A stretch of 64,000 nt of DNA. Origin: Bicyclus anynana (lineage: Eukaryota > Arthropoda > Insecta > Lepidoptera > Nymphalidae). The position numbers and the translations under genes were made by a program. Location of the stretch: assembly GCF_947172395.1 (NCBI RefSeq), contig NC_069087.1, positions 16,064,889 through 16,128,888 on the forward strand. The letters are read 5' to 3'. Positions 22,302 to 36,600 of this stretch are shown piece after piece. Numbering within the stretch: the stretch's first letter is position 1; every line of letters begins with the position of its first letter. The notes under the pieces are model-generated. The model had not been told where the DNA came from. It saw only the letters and a list, made by a program, of their open reading frames with translations, and did no database searches.

Positions 22302-22814
22302 TTTCGTCCCACGAGTATGGGGGAAATACGTGGTCCATCTGAGCGGTGCCCCCTGTGCCCAGATAAGCCTACGCGTAACTCGCCACGGGGGTCGGCTGGT
22401 ACCCTGGCGAGGGACGCACTAAAGACTGAACAACCCATCAGCCATGCATCCCCTCACGGTGCGCCGCCGCTTAGGATTTGGGGTGATTTTTAAATGAGGT
22501 TTTCTTCCTCCCAGTCCGGCCGATTAAGGCAAGACTATCGATCCCTCAGTAAGTTGCAAAACATTTTGGGATTGCGATAAACCGACGATGGCATGGCATC
22601 AGTGCCCGCTAAGCTGCACGATAAGTGCATAAAAGCTCGTCGTTAAGATTCTCTTAATATTGCCCCTGGTTTCAATTCGATGGACACAAGAGAAAACCCC
22701 TACCCCCCTGTCAGGTTATTAGCCACCTTTCAATAACTAACCAATAAATTGGTGAACTATTGACAGGTGCCCAGGATGCACCACGTGGAGGTTACCTGAC
22801 CCGCACCCCATCCC

Positions 22815-22827
22815 GCCGTCGTCATCC
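22815..22827. repeat. Target-site duplication, right copy
   Basis: GCCGTCGTCATCC, identical to 17018-17030, at the 5' end of the antisense R1-like element. Confidence 0.9.
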
Positions 22828-22828
22828 T

Positions 22829-25070
22829 AGCTTCTTTAAAATTGCAAATTCACATAAATCAAAAGTAACATTCCATCTCGATGCGTAATGTTATCTAAGC
22901 AAGACGTGTTATTATCTCGGTGTATCTTCCAGCTATTTTCCTCAATTTCTCGATTGTAAACAAATTGAGTTGTTGTTGTTATGAACAATTTGAATGTTAT
23001 TTCGTAGAAGTGGATATATATTCCAGATTTTATGGTGATTTGTACTAGGAACTGGACTGCCTTCCTAACTGAGGAGGATAAAATACTTATATCCTTAACA
23101 CTTTCGTTTACTTCGTTTATTCATACCTAACCTGAAATTTAATAAATGAACTCAGTTATTTAATTATTAAGTCTGTGTTCTTTATTGAAATTCTCTATAT
23201 TATTTAATTATAAGATATATTATTATTATGTTAAAGAAACGTGAATATAATTATATGAGTATGTAATTATATGAGCTTAGAGCCGGATCTCATTGAAATA
23301 GCACACGCGCACATAAAAAAACCAATTGTTCAATAATAATATAAATTTTTCTTCGGATTTAATATCTAATCTTTTGATTGAAAGATAAATAAAAGCAATC
23401 AAATAAAATATGTAAATGTTATTTGACCATGGATTATCGAGACGGTCTTCGGACGGCGGACGATTGGATTTATTTTTGATGTTTTTCGTCGTCTGGCCAA
23501 CGGAAATCATTATGCGTTTTCCGCCGTAGGCAGGTACTGCCCTGTAAAAATATATTCATTGAAACAGCGACCACGAATTCATACAATCGCATTATTTATC
23601 GCTTTTAATTTAGCACACTATTTTACTATTCTTCTTAAAGGTTACTGATCTGTTTGTACAAGCACATATTTCTGGCTTACTTTTGCTCTGAATACATCAA
23701 CATTCTGATCAGAATCAGTGTCCTCAGTTTTTATAAGAGCATATATAAAATTCGGAAGCTTCTTAGTTTTTATATTTATATGAAATCCATGTAGTATGTA
23801 TGTATATCAAGATTACAAATATTTGTTTGCGAGTGGACAGGTTATGATTCCAATAAAGGATGCACGACGTTGAAAAATGGTTTAAGGCGGTCTCTTGCAA
23901 TCGCGGGGGCTTGTGACAAATATTGACATAGCAAATGTTTGCCTCGCCGAGCTCATCTCTTGTGCCACTACGTGCGGCGTAGGAGGCTCACAGATAAAGG
24001 CTACACCGCTGGGCTCGAGATAACTACAATGTTTGCACAAAATAAATCGTGTTTGCTTTCTTTATGTCCTGCACATTGCCCGGATCACGGTTGTGTGAAT
24101 CCTCACGTACTGTTTGTTTTTGCTTTATTATTATGGACATTGTATTTTACTATCGTCGGGATTTAAGTTATGGCCGCCGTGTCAGTTTGAGTGATCGAGA
24201 AATACGTGGTGATACGGCACGCAGAAGGATTAGCTATGGTTTTTGTTTGATGATGGCCTATTTCCGTTTCTGTCGCTACCACATTAATATTACTAGATGT
24301 TATTATAGAGTAATCTTACCATCTGTTCCAGTTGGGTTTGTACATGTTTAACTTTTTAGTAGAACTTAAATCGAGGTGTAAATTACTACTTGTTGTCGAG
24401 TTTCTTGTCATCATCTGCCTTTCGAACTTATGGTAGAGTCACTACAAATAGATAAACTTGACTTTGCAAAAGTGCATTTGAATATGAGTTATTTCTTAAT
24501 TTGATTTACAATCATATAATAATGAAATTTTAAATTTGCATGATTTTTGGTTTGAAATTGGCTGCTCTTCAGTATTTTCTTTATATTCTTCTGTGTAACT
24601 TATTCGTAGTGCCACCCCGACCTATCTAGGTCTTGACCTACGACACATGCGCTCTTCAGACAAACCGATCGACCAGAACTTAAGTTAGAATCCGAGCTAT
24701 TCCGAATAAAGTATACTGACTTGAATAAATAGTTCAAACCGCATTTCTCCAAGAAATAATAAACATTTAAACCTCTGTCACGTGCGAAACAATCTTTGTA
24801 AATTAAAACCATGTTATACTACTCTAGCGTTTTTTATTATGGTGTTCGCCAAAAATGGATCATAATTTATATACCGGTACAATATATTACGAAATAGCAG
24901 ATTTAATTTGGCCATATCGTCCAACATCCGTAAACACGACTGCCAAGGCCAGTAATGTTTACGCGACGGTAGTAGCTATTTACTAATCGTAGAGAACTCT
25001 CCACACAAAATTGTAGACTTGAACAGTACTGACTAACTCTTTGATACGTATTCTACTAAGAACTAAATAA
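22829..25070. other. Intron 1 sequence without recognised features
   Basis: AT-rich, no convincing coding region and no repeat that I can match elsewhere in the window. Short open frames near 23939-24351 lack recognisable domains. Confidence 0.45.
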
Positions 25071-25077
25071 TCACATT

Positions 25078-25300
25078 AATAATATAAAGATGAAAGATTG
25101 TCTGTAAATTTGTACAATGTACTTGTATGTGTTTGTTCTCCTTCACGCCGCAACTCTGAATCGATTTGACAAAAAAAATTAATGGTGATAGATTATACCC
25201 TGGGTTAATATTAAGGTTACTTCTTTTCTCGGTAAACTAGATAGGTCCCGATTAACTGAAGAAATCCTAGATTTACGTAGATGAAGTTGCAGGCAGAAAT
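25078..25300 (+). repeat. Helitron-like/short interspersed repeat, degenerate
   Basis: Begins AATATAAAGATGAAAGATTGTCTG and continues with CCTTCACGCCGCAACTCTGAATCGATTTGAC, CCCTGGGTTAATAT and AGATGAAGTTGCAGGC. This block order is typical of the abundant non-autonomous family in Lepidoptera that begins 'AATATTATAAAG'. No ORF. Confidence 0.5.
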
Positions 25301-26419
25301 TATCATATTTATGGTTATAAATTAGGGTTATACAGGCAGATCGAATGATTAATTCGTAAAAGAACTAGAGTAGCAGAAATGTCTCAACGAGTGACTTTTT
25401 TAAATATTACTCAAAGTTATTGCAAATATGGATTTTATAAATAAAATGGATAAATGTCTTCATAATCAACTATTCAATCTGGAGCAATTACAGATTTATT
25501 TTTTTAGCGAGTTACATGTGAATAAGAAACATCATCAGTCTGGTCAATTTCTGAGCAATAGGCCTTCCGAGAGGTCGCCAGCACACTATCATCAACTCCT
25601 AACATAACCCATATTTATAGTCCGCCGTTAAGAAATCTTGAATTAGTGTTTGTCTTTTTAGATTTTCGTTCCAAATATCATCACATTGAAAACTTTTCGT
25701 CTATAGTCGATTTGAAGACGTTACGCAATTTCCCAAATGCTGCACAACCAAGCTCAGTTCTGTAAACTTCCTCGTCGAGGTTATTACTGAATTGAATAAT
25801 TAAAATTAGTGTTAGAATTATTAAGAAACATCTATCAATTTATTTGTTGATATCTATTAAATAATAAGCGTGCCCAAGTCGATAAACTGTGTAGCGTGTA
25901 AATCACCAACGGAAATGAGTGTCAGTAATGAGGTTCGGATGTCGCTCACCTATTGTGCCTTGCGAATAGATATCGACTTCCTCAGTTCAGTTATTGGTAA
26001 CACAGCGCTGTAATGAGGCATTGTTCGCGAATCAGGAAGTCTCCACGTCCCTGCATCTTATTCTGTTTTCAGGATGCAGATCGCGCACTGTGATCCGAGT
26101 GCTAAATCCTTGTATCGTTTGTTGCAACATTGATTCTATCGAGGTCCCCACAAAACCAGGTCAACGTCCGTTCACGGATCTTTGAACGTAGTTTGAGCTA
26201 TTAGTTAGGTATTTTGCTCAAGTGCATCAAAGTTGAGATTTCGTGCTTAGAATAATGAAGAAAGAAGAGAATGCTATTGAGACTGCAAGAATTTATTATT
26301 TACAAGTATGTAGCTGCTACGCTGTGTTAGTTTTATTTAATTATCATCATCATCATCTGCACTTTTGTGCCTTCTTTTCGCTTCCAAGATTTTACTTTAA
26401 TGTTGTCTATTATATTGTA

Positions 26420-26850
26420 CTAGTGACCGCCCCAGCTTCGCACGGGTGTAATGCTGATACTAAATACACTACAGAAAAACTGTGAACTCCCGCCGCCCCG
26501 GCCGGCCGGTACCTACCGCCGCAAACACTACGCCTTGGAATTTTTAAATCTATAATATCTTCGAAACAATTTATTTAAATCATATACTGTAAAGGGCCAT
26601 GTAGATCTATATTAAATAAACAATGTATTAAAGGTATTTAATTGTTTACGATATCACATTAGAAACCTCAAAAATAATAGTATTTCTCCACTATTTAATA
26701 GATGCTTTATACATATAAACCTTCCTCTTCAATCACTCTATCTATTAAAAAAAACCATCAAAATGCGTTGAGTAGTTTTAAAGATTTGAACATACATAGG
26801 GTTAGAGTGACAGAGTAAGCGACTTTGTTTTATACTATGTAGTGTTTCGA
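26420..26850 (+). repeat. Dispersed repeat, copy 1 (partner at 33435-33645)
   Basis: CTAGTGACCGCCCCAGCTTCGCACGG starts the repeat. The 3' part (ATTAGAAACC, ACATATAAACCTTCCTCTTCAATCAC, TAGTTTTAAAGATTT, ACTTTGTTTTATACTAT.TAGTG) is shared with 33435-33645 in the same orientation. It is non-coding and degenerate. Confidence 0.75.
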
Positions 26851-26999
26851 ATTAAAACGCATATAGGCTTTAAAATAGATAGATGTCTATTGAAATTCAC
26901 ATCTTTATGTAACCAGCACCATGTATCATAATATTATGATATGTAATAAATACGAACCGATTATTATTATGAACATGTGTCTAAACACTAAGCTTGATA

Positions 27000-29230
27000 A
27001 TCTCTGTATGGCACGCGCTTGCACGTATTAAAATGGGTTAGCGTGTCAATCACAAGGTCGAGCCGCCTTTTTTATTTCGGGTGATAAGTTGAGGTCTCCG
27101 ATTACGAGAACACTTCTAAACCTTTCTGTCGCCCTTACGATCTTTATGTTACATTTAGAGTGGGTAGAGAATATGGCCTGCTATTATTTTCACGCAAGTG
27201 GTAATAAACCTTATCTTGTTCGCCCATGTAATGGAAACAAGAATGTTTTATTCAGCTCGGTCGACTTGAGTCCGTTTCTTTGAAAATCAGAGTTCTATAG
27301 AACTTATTTAATTAATTTACTGTCGGTATTTTAAACGATTTCATTAAATAGTTTAGTCTTAAGGTATCCCCGATTACTCTTATTTTAAAATTCTAAATAT
27401 TGTTTTGATTTTTTTTTGTGTACGAAAGGGTATATTCCTCCAATCTCATAGTTATAGGGTCAAGATCTGATGATGAGATCCAGGTATAATATAAAGGAAT
27501 CTTTGAAGTTAAAGTTAAATTATATACAAACTCAAGCGTGTATATTTTCACTTGACTATTAGTAAAGTGAAAAGAAACTTTCGAAAATCATATTGCATCG
27601 GAGAAATGCTCCATTTACATAGTCGCTATGACTAACGTTATAAATCCAGTTTATAATATTAACGTCCTTGATATAGTTGGACTCGTTTTACTTCCTGTTA
27701 CGCGGCGAATTGTATACACAGAGCACGTCACTCATTCAGACTCAATCAAAGGATCGTGAATGAGATGTTTACCGCGTATGTGGTTATAGTTGTATGTATA
27801 ATGCAAGAGCTCGGCGTTTCCTGTTGTGGTTCTACTGCATACCTACCAGTTACTCTAGAACTGGCGCAAGATGCGATTTAGCTATGTTCTTATAGATTTT
27901 CCTTTAAAATTGTCTTTTCACCTCTATTGCTCAAAAAGTCTGACAATGTAGCAAATCATAGTGGATGAAATAATATTTACTTCTGGGGAATCAAGTGTAC
28001 TTTTTGAATTCTTCAGCAGCCTTGCTAAAGCGTATTGCTCGCACGAATTCTGATTTCTACCCAAAAGATCGTCTCTTTTAGAGCCATTTAACTTTTTTTT
28101 TATGAAACCCTGCTTAAGAAGTCGAGTTCATTTATAATAATTATTCTATGAATTAATGTAAGATTTTATTGTTGTAGTGATTTTGTATTGGACTATTTTC
28201 GCATAAGCTCTAAAAACTCAATTTAGCTCGATTTGTGATAAGTTTCTAAAACTACCTCGCACTCGTATGTAATAGTCAATCTTAGCCCCTAGTTTAACAA
28301 TCAGCTATTTTACGAAAAACATAAATTACAAAAAGCGTAAAAAGCATAAAAGCGTAAATTAGGTAAGTAGGTAGGCACATTAATTTTTGTTTTCATCGAG
28401 TATCGAGTGATGTAGCACTTTTACAAGCTCATAATATATGATTCATGGATAAACATCGTAATTTCCATTTAAAGGTTGCTTTTAAAGTTGTTGTGGTCGA
28501 TTTGTGACATCCATATAATATGTATCCATGAATAGTCGTGCTCGGCGCGCGCCGGGTCGGCCATGCTACAAGGCCAGCGAGTTCATTAGGGCCATTCATG
28601 GATGCCTGCCTCCTTCCCTCGCCCATGGCGACAGGATACTCTCCGTTTCTGTGTCCTATGCTTGTTGTCCATCGGTTTCTTTTTAAAGATCGAACTCGAG
28701 ACAAAAACCGAGCGCAATCGTAATTCACCGGATGCACTAACGAGTGTAATTTTTTAAAGTTTCACCATGTAGCATTAGTTTGTTTTTGTTTAGAACCTTT
28801 TCCGTCTTGGCTGTAACTGTTGTGTAAATACATGTTACGGTTGATGTATTTTATTAGGACAACACAGGTATTGAAGGTACAATTAAAGGTACTGTTGTAA
28901 TATTTACGACATCACTGCTGGCTAGTTAGTGCTCATTCTCTGTGAGCTTTACTAGATTTGAATAAAGTTAGTAAATCTGAGTCGTCTAGACGAACTGTAC
29001 TATGCATTTGTACATCTGTACAATATGTGTGAAAGATACTTACGAGTATATGAAAAGGCGTAGCTTCGGAGCTGAATAGGAATGTACGTTATTTCATAAA
29101 CACTATACCTATGCATAATGTTTGTTTCGCCTGATGTTCCTTCGTTGCTTCTGTTTTAAAATGAGAGATGTCTTTACGTTTTTTTTTTAAATTTAAATTC
29201 GTTTATTTAAAGTAGGCTTAGTTTACAAAC
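27000..29230. other. Intron 1 sequence without recognised features
   Basis: No gene seen. A small GC-rich patch (about 28538-28575, GCTCGGCGCGCGCCGGGTCG) interrupts AT-rich DNA; the short ORFs over it on both strands match nothing I recognise. Confidence 0.4.
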
Positions 29231-29233
29231 TCT

Positions 29234-29335
29234 TGACTATATTTGAACACATCAAGTTTGACTATATTTGAGATGTCAAGTTTGACTATATTTGAAACGT
29301 CAAGGTTGACTATATTTGAAACATCAAATTGGACT
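29234..29335. repeat. Minisatellite, four units of about 24 bp
   Basis: Four tandem units of the form GACTATATTTGAAACATCAAGTTT, starting at about 29234, 29259, 29283 and 29307, with a few substitutions each. Confidence 0.85.
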
Positions 29336-29339
29336 AGAG

Positions 29340-32300
29340 AATAGACACCACTGGTTGATATAATAATTTCAAGCAATCAATGCTGTCTGAAACGATTATT
29401 GTTTTTAATATCGAATTATAATAACCAGAGGAAAAGGAAACTGATGAATATCGGTAACAGTATTCAAAATATAGCAGAAATGATATAAAGTAAACTCAAT
29501 CAATCGGTTTGCTGTCGAAGTATTTAGGACTCGCAATGTGGGCAATTCGTCATGATTTGCGTATGTAAATCAATGAGTTTAGCTGTATGAACGTAACGGC
29601 ATTTTCGTCGGTATACAGCAGGAAGGCGGATGCTATAAACACACATTCAGCAAACCACAATTATCCGGGTATGCCCATAAAGTTCCGTCGGTGCCACTGT
29701 TTTTTTTTTTTCAATAAAGCTCGACGACAATTTCGTGCCCTCAATGCTTTTTATATTAGTAGCCAGTCACGACTTATTAATGTTCACGATTTTCAGTTGA
29801 TAAAAATAAAATAATGGCGCCCGGAAATAAATTAACTCCTGCTGACTGTTAGGATCTCGGAATGTTAAATGTTTTATTTAAAATAAATAGTCCTGGAGGA
29901 CTAAGATGATAAGTCCTGAAACGACAAGTGTCGTGTGTGAAGTGGAGTCGCCGGCTTGCTTTTGTCTAAAGCTATGTAAATTTTCATTTTATTAACTTGA
30001 TGCAGGTTGGATCATCTAAATTCTAAAAGTAATAATAACATTCCTTGTAATAAGTACGTTTGTGCTGAATACAATATACTCTACTTCCTATTCTGTAACC
30101 GCAGAATTTAATTATGATCAATAATGAACAGCATGAAAGCGAAATAAAATAACAAACAAATTAACAATTAAAACATTAGTTAGTTTTAAAGCACGAGATG
30201 CTTTGTACCATACGCCTACATTATTAAACACTTGTGCAATTAATGCATGTGCATGTGGGAGCTTAGCGGAATTTTCAGCACGATTTCAATATTTTACGCC
30301 TCCATGCATAAAATGTGGGGATTATACTCAAACCCTCCTCATATGTTCCTGCGCTTTTTATTAATAAAAGTTGAATTCGGCATTTTAAATTTACATAAAT
30401 ATTTAATTTCCGTTTGAATATCCTTACTAATTAATTTAGATATAAAAAAAGATAAAGTTGTTCGGTGAATAGATTTTATGCCATTAATACAGGAATTATA
30501 CTTACAGGAAATCTATAATTACCATATTTTTCTTTTATTATTATGTAGATATAAGTAATGAATGATAAACAATATTTTACCTACTATTATTTTTTCAGTT
30601 GCAATGATTTTTCACTTTATTTCGCGATTCCTTACTATAACCCAGATCCAACAGAAAATCCTTTGCGTACGTTTTTCTGTCGAATCTCAGGAACGTTGCA
30701 CTTGGATTCGTCAGTTTGACGCGGAGCATAATAAATCAACCATTTAAGTATATTTTGATCTAATACATAATACTTATTGCACGCAAATGTTAATACAAAT
30801 TGGATTTTTTACGGACGTCTCTGTGAATTCTCAATAATTAATTTTTTATCGCCATTTTTTGTGCAATGATCTTGATGAATAAATGTTGTGGGTATCTTCC
30901 TGTTTTCCAACCGGTTTCGGGTTGTTTATTCGACAGGCTTGATTAAGAATTGCGTTCACAGTAGATTAGCTATATTATTACCAATAAGTATATCCAAAGA
31001 TACCTAATAAAAGTTGTAGATGAGCGATAAGCGATTACAAGTCGTTCATTGAAAATGAAAAAAAAAATACGCACGTAGTATGTTTGTTGTTCCTTTATTT
31101 TGCCTTCATGTACAGTTAATATTGTTGTAGCAAGGAAAATTATCATGTTTACATTTACTTAAAGAAATAATATTGAAATACGGATTTACCTCAAAATTTA
31201 AACTATATTTATAGGACTGACTGTATGATTCAAATAAAGCTATGAACAGTTATATATCGCGTTCCATCACCGCCCCCGGCTGTCAACCTACACCCGGCCA
31301 CATCTTCACCCTACGCAATGAAAAAATCATTATAGGTAGAGTTTGTTTAGTCTCCGAAGCGGTAAGCGTAGGCCCTAATAGGTTTAGCGGAGCTTTACAC
31401 ATGGACAAATTCCTCGGACACTCTCGAGAGGCATGGGTCGCTGTCACACCCACGAATTGGTTTATCAATCACGAAGGATCGATTGAATAAGATCAATAAG
31501 TAAAGTGAGCTGTGGGCGATCGGTCGACGAACTGCGCGGGCGCAGGCTGCCGGTGGTGTGCTCTAATTTGATTCAACGACAATCCACCGCACACGCACTA
31601 CAATCCGTTTCGTTGTCGACGATGTATTATTACTCAAGACAAAAGTATATGTTACAATGATAATTTAATAAGCCTCGCGGAGCGTTGACTTCGAAATATT
31701 ATTTGAATTATTGCTTAATATTATCAGATACGCTCTCTGAAGTTGATTTAACGTAATGTTCATTGGGACTATTAAATGTTGACAAACTGTTGGGTAAGCT
31801 GGATTGAACGGATTAATATTTTATTGAATTTATGCTTCGCTTCAGATAAAGATCAATTCTAGGAGCTTAATGTCGACTTTTAGCGTCTAGTAGCTGTTTT
31901 ATTATTTAACTTCCCTTTCAGTCATGATAATATGGCTATTGTTTAGCAGATAATATTGCCTTTGCGGGCCGGATCTGCAAGGATGGGCCGTGTCACCTTG
32001 AATGCCGGATGCCGGTGTTCTGACGGAGGACCTATCGGCCGTCAATCGTGTGAGCGTCTCGCCATATATTATGGTCGTCTGTCTGTTAACTCTTTGCGGC
32101 TGAGAGTCGTTTTTATTTTACGACCGTCCACGTCCGCCCCGTGAGACCTCGACCAAGGTCAACGTTTCTTATAACTAATCGTTTGCAACAAAACGAATGA
32201 GACGAGTGTGGTGTATAGATGTTCGCATTTAGATGTAATCTAGCTTAACGTTGTTTTTCATAGGAATAGCGTGTCACCTAAAGTACGCAGCGGAAACAGA

Positions 32301-33430
32301 TTGGGCGTGGGTGACGCCTACGTTTCACGTTATTGACCATTCTTAAATGTAACACGTGACAAGTTTAGTATTACCACTATTTCTGTCCTGCAAACCATTT
32401 GATTTTTATTTTGTTTTTTTTTTCAGGTAACTGCTACATAACTCTACACCACTGTTTCAACTTCACAGCAAAGCAAGTTCTTTACACTTTTCTATGCTCT
32501 CTGTTCTCTGTAATTGAAAATACTCACTACGTGCTGATTTTCTATTACCTACGTCGTTTGTTATTATTCTCTACTGCGTCTATAGTCTATTCCTATATGT
32601 ACTTTCACGTGTGTATCTGAACTGAAAGAACACAGTAAAGCTCGGAATCTACACATACTTAATAATATTTAAGAAACATTTTGTGTATGTATTTGTGCAT
32701 TGTTGTAATGGCACGCGCATGACGTAAATTCTGTATCACCAAAAAGTCATTTTATATCACCAAATGTAATATTTTTGATTGCCAATTGCCTATATTTTTT
32801 ACAAGCAATGTGATGGAGTCTAATGGAATAGTTAAATGACTGGTGTTATCAAGAATTCAAACGTAGTCTTTTGGCTCAAATTGTTAAGGTTGAAATTTGT
32901 TTAAATTTCATGGCTCCCTTTGATGTAGAACGGGAATATCGACAAAGACGGATGTCCGGTGCCGGTCAGGATTTGTTTCACACGCAGTGATTTCTCGGGC
33001 TTGATGCAGATTATTAATTTCTAAAAAAAATACGAAAATGATTGGTAGTTTTACAATCAAGCTTCGTCAGTAAACATCATATCACTAGTTATTTAATGAA
33101 GGAAATTATTTTTGGCAGTTTAGCTAACTTAATTCGACATCGGCGTATAACATGTTTTTTATTTTTGGAAAAGCCATATACATAGAAGAGTCAATTGAGG
33201 TGAATCGATTAGACTGTTTAAATCATCATGTTTTGTACAAGACGCAAAGATATGAGCAATGATGATACTAAATACAAAAAATGACAAAAAAATTTATTGT
33301 TTGATATCCATAAGAGATAAACATATACTATCGCGGAGTTTTCCGTAGACCTTTTCAATGTGTACAATACTTAGTACATTATTTTGATAAATCTCGTCTT
33401 AGGGTTCAGCCTGCGTTTGCAATGTAAGCG
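29340..33430. other. Intron 1 sequence, GC-elevated patches only
   Basis: No gene is supported. Patches at about 31260-31560 and 31960-32150 have higher GC and fewer repeats than their surroundings. An 82-codon frame at 31242-31490 has no recognisable domain or splice context. They could be conserved non-coding elements. Confidence 0.35.
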
Positions 33431-33434
33431 GATA

Positions 33435-33645
33435 AAATGTAATTATTTACGACATCATATTAGAAACCACAAAAATAACAGTATCCCTATATTATTTAAT
33501 TGATGTTATTATACATATAAACCTTCCTCTTCAATCACTATCTATCTATTAAAAAAACCGAATCTAAATCTGTTGCGTAGTTTTAAAGATTTAAGCATTA
33601 GGGATATGGGGACAGAAAAAGTAACTTTGTTGTATACTATATAGT
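33435..33645 (+). repeat. Dispersed repeat, copy 2
   Basis: Matches the 3' part of 26420-26850 in order and orientation (ACATATAAACCTTCCTCTTC, then AGTTTTAAAGATTTAAGCAT, then TATACTATATAGTG); the GC-rich start is missing. Confidence 0.75.
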
Positions 33646-33649
33646 GATT

Positions 33650-36600
33650 ATGCAAATAGGTGTACACGTTACAATGTTTACACTAGCATTTATTTAGAAT
33701 ATTCAAAGGGGAAGTTGGTGTGGCTAAGAATTCTTCCGGTCCTTTTGATATTGCCAAGCAGCGTGTATGCATTTCAAAGGGCTACCGTGTTCGCCGGTTC
33801 TTATATAAACATCGTTTGTTTGCTCGCCTATGATTTACCTTTTTGTGTAGTTTTTGCTGGCACGTCCGTTTAATCGTATTATGTCGCGCATCCGGAAGTA
33901 GATGTTAAAAGCAGAACTGCCAATTTCACAATAGTTAGTTTAGCCGGATGGTTGATACAAATTTGTTAGCATGAAAGTTTAAAAAGTTTTCTCTTAAGCT
34001 GTGAGCTTTGAGGAATTCTTTATAGCTTTTATTTGACTTTTGTTTAGTCTTTCTATTAAAGCATTCTTTGTATAGTCAATTTGTTCCGGAAAGTCCGTTT
34101 GGTTTGGATGAAGTGCAGGTTCGTTCAGTTTTACACACTAACGAGTTGTCTGTATGTGTGTTTGTGTGTCTGTTAACTGTCTTTTGTCGGACGCTTGTCT
34201 GTTTGGTGCTCAAACAGACTTCCAAAAGTATACAAACTATATTATGATTAACAGTATTTTGTGGGTCCTACCAAAGCCTGCAAATTCTATCGTTAACTGC
34301 GTGTTAATCTTCCTTCACTTGAATGAAACATGTTTTTATTTTCACTATTTTATCATGTACGTCCCTAACTCTATTTTCCTTGGCTTAGAATTTAGATTAT
34401 ATGGTTTTTATTTTCTTTACGTAAGTACATAAGATATAGCAAGAATTTAGTTCTATTAGAAAACTTTAACAATTAACGTTTGAGGATGGTTTAAGTATGC
34501 GGAGTTCAAGTGAACATTCTCCCGGTAGTGACAATTTGTGTAAGAACAGCTAGCTTACCGTTACAGCTGTTGAGTCAGTATTTGGCGGAACACGGCCGCT
34601 TTGCATACAATGCCCATAGTGGTTGCTTGCGCAACCGGTCATCGGGCCGGATGTGACGATATTACCAATACTACTACTAGACGTCTGAGTTAAGTCAGCG
34701 ATTAATGATTATAATTAATTGCCTGCTTATAAAGCTTATAACAGAATTTCATAAATTTACAATTGCACAGTTTAAATTAATCTGTCAAATCAAGAGTGGT
34801 TTATAAAAACAAAAAATTCAAGTTAGATGAATTTGTCGTAATATACTAGTTTTAAATGCATCTGGGTTGGGGGTTTAGGTTTATTTAGCGCCGTAAACAA
34901 CGATAGTTCAAATACAATCATCACCATCAGTATCATGCTAATTAACCGGATATAGAGCTGCAATTTATGTATGACAACCATTATTATTAGTTATACCGAT
35001 CGACAGCTACGCTATATCTCCCTACCACGGCGGGGAAAGTTGGTTATCAGTCCAGTTGCTTGCTTATATTACTGGTGGTTAACCAGCAATTTCAATTTAT
35101 TAACGCTTTTGCGTCCACAGTTTAATATCGGAAATATTCCAGGTTGAAAGAGAAGTACATAGCTTAATAGTATTGAGAGGACCTTCTCAAAAACTTGTTA
35201 ATATGTATTGAAAGTCAATGATCTCCGCGGAACAGGTCGACCTGATGTTTAATTCTGACTTGTGTATCAGATTTGTCATTGTCAGAAAAATTTATAAGCC
35301 TCACGAAAGTTCTAAATAATGTACGGGTCTTATTTTGACTATCAAATTATACACCAATTATATTCAATCATTTGATTGTACAATTTTACATCCTGCAGAA
35401 TATTATAAAATATGGAACATGTTTATTTGCAAGTTATTTGATCTTTTTCTGTATTATCTATTTCATGTTTTAGAATTCTTCTTCTTTCTTTTTACTTTAT
35501 ACGTTTATATGAAAACTAAAAATAGTAAATTAATATAATAGCCTTATATAGCCATGTAAAACATTACGAATCTATAACAAGGCAGTACGTAGGTACTCGC
35601 TTCTCATAAACATACCGACTCATTAACTTGCTAACAGCATCATAATCAGATGCTTCATAAGAGGCCGTTTCGACCCGTTTTGGACGATGCTCAGCCAAGG
35701 TCGGCTCACAAACGTCCATGTAACAATTCAAACACGTGTCCATTGGACGTACCAATGCTTCCGGTCGCTTCCTATGTAAATTACCACCACATAGGACAGC
35801 GCTATATCGGTGCTTGCAGTCCTTGGAATTAAATCACGTTGTGCATGGTCACTTGTAGACAACACAATAGCTGTTGGAACACCTAACATGTCCAGTCTAT
35901 TTATTGAATTAGAATAAGGATTCGACTTTAGGTGCAGTTGTTCTACAAAGTATATATGGTTTTGTTGTCTTCATTGTTTATCTTAGCATTCATCATAGCA
36001 TCCAAGGCATTAATTTTATCAAAGCTCTCGCAAATGAGGTTGTTATAAGTTTAACGTGTGTCTTTGTGTATGTGTTTCCGTTTGTGTGTTTGGAATCGTA
36101 GCTTTTACTTTCATAGTACGTTTAGCTGTGTTGTAGGAGATCGGCTAAACGAATCTGCTTCTATTATGGACTACCCTCTTTAAATTGTATTGTACTGCAC
36201 TGATCACGAGTAAGTCTGCTTTTTAGAAGTCTAGCTATAATGTAATGTATACTTATTGTATGATTCAAGGTGCATTCTCTAAAGGTTAATTTTTAGTACT
36301 ATATTGTCAGAGCATTGCCGCCATGGTTGCAATTTTTGGTCGCCTTCAAACCATTATAGCTTATTTTCTGGCACAGCTATAAATCTGCGGGGTTTAATTG
36401 CAAATGCAGTGCGGGCTGGTCATGTTTTTAAAGTTTTGTCAGTGATTGATAAATCGTACCCGCATAGCGCTTGCCTCGGGCGCTGTTGTCTCTATTTGTG
36501 CGCCTAGTGCTTGTATATCCGTTTTCGCAGTTTTAATTTCATACATCATTTATGGAATGATTAAATATATATTTTTTAATTATAACTACTATTATATAAT

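Larger units (their letters stand above)
17031..22814 (-). mobile_element. R1-like non-LTR retrotransposon, nearly full length
   Basis: A 5.8-kb LINE inserted antisense to Hecw. Its 3' end is a T31 tract (17031-17061, poly(A) in its own sense), preceded in its sense by a short 3' UTR (17062-17366). ORF2 (endonuclease plus RT plus C-terminal zinc motif) and ORF1 (Gag-like, zinc knuckles) follow leftward to rightward, then a 5' UTR of about 510 bp (22302-22814). Flanking 13-bp target duplications GCCGTCGTCATCC prove insertion as a unit and show the 5' end is complete or nearly so. Two-ORF layout, APE-type endonuclease, Gag with CCHC motifs and lack of RNase H suggest the R1 clade. Unlike lepidopteran TRAS/SART relatives, the target is not TTAGG telomeric repeat. 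One frameshift in ORF2 and one lost zinc ligand in ORF1 argue that this copy is inactive but young. Confidence 0.93.

Noticed and set aside
17031..22814. Telomere-specific TRAS/SART element
   Set aside because: The organisation is similar, but the flanks are not TTAGG repeats and a 13-bp unique target is duplicated.
31242..31490. 82-codon frame in intron 1
   Set aside because: No recognisable domain, overlapped by an antisense frame, and not linked to splice sites; more likely a GC-elevated non-coding element.
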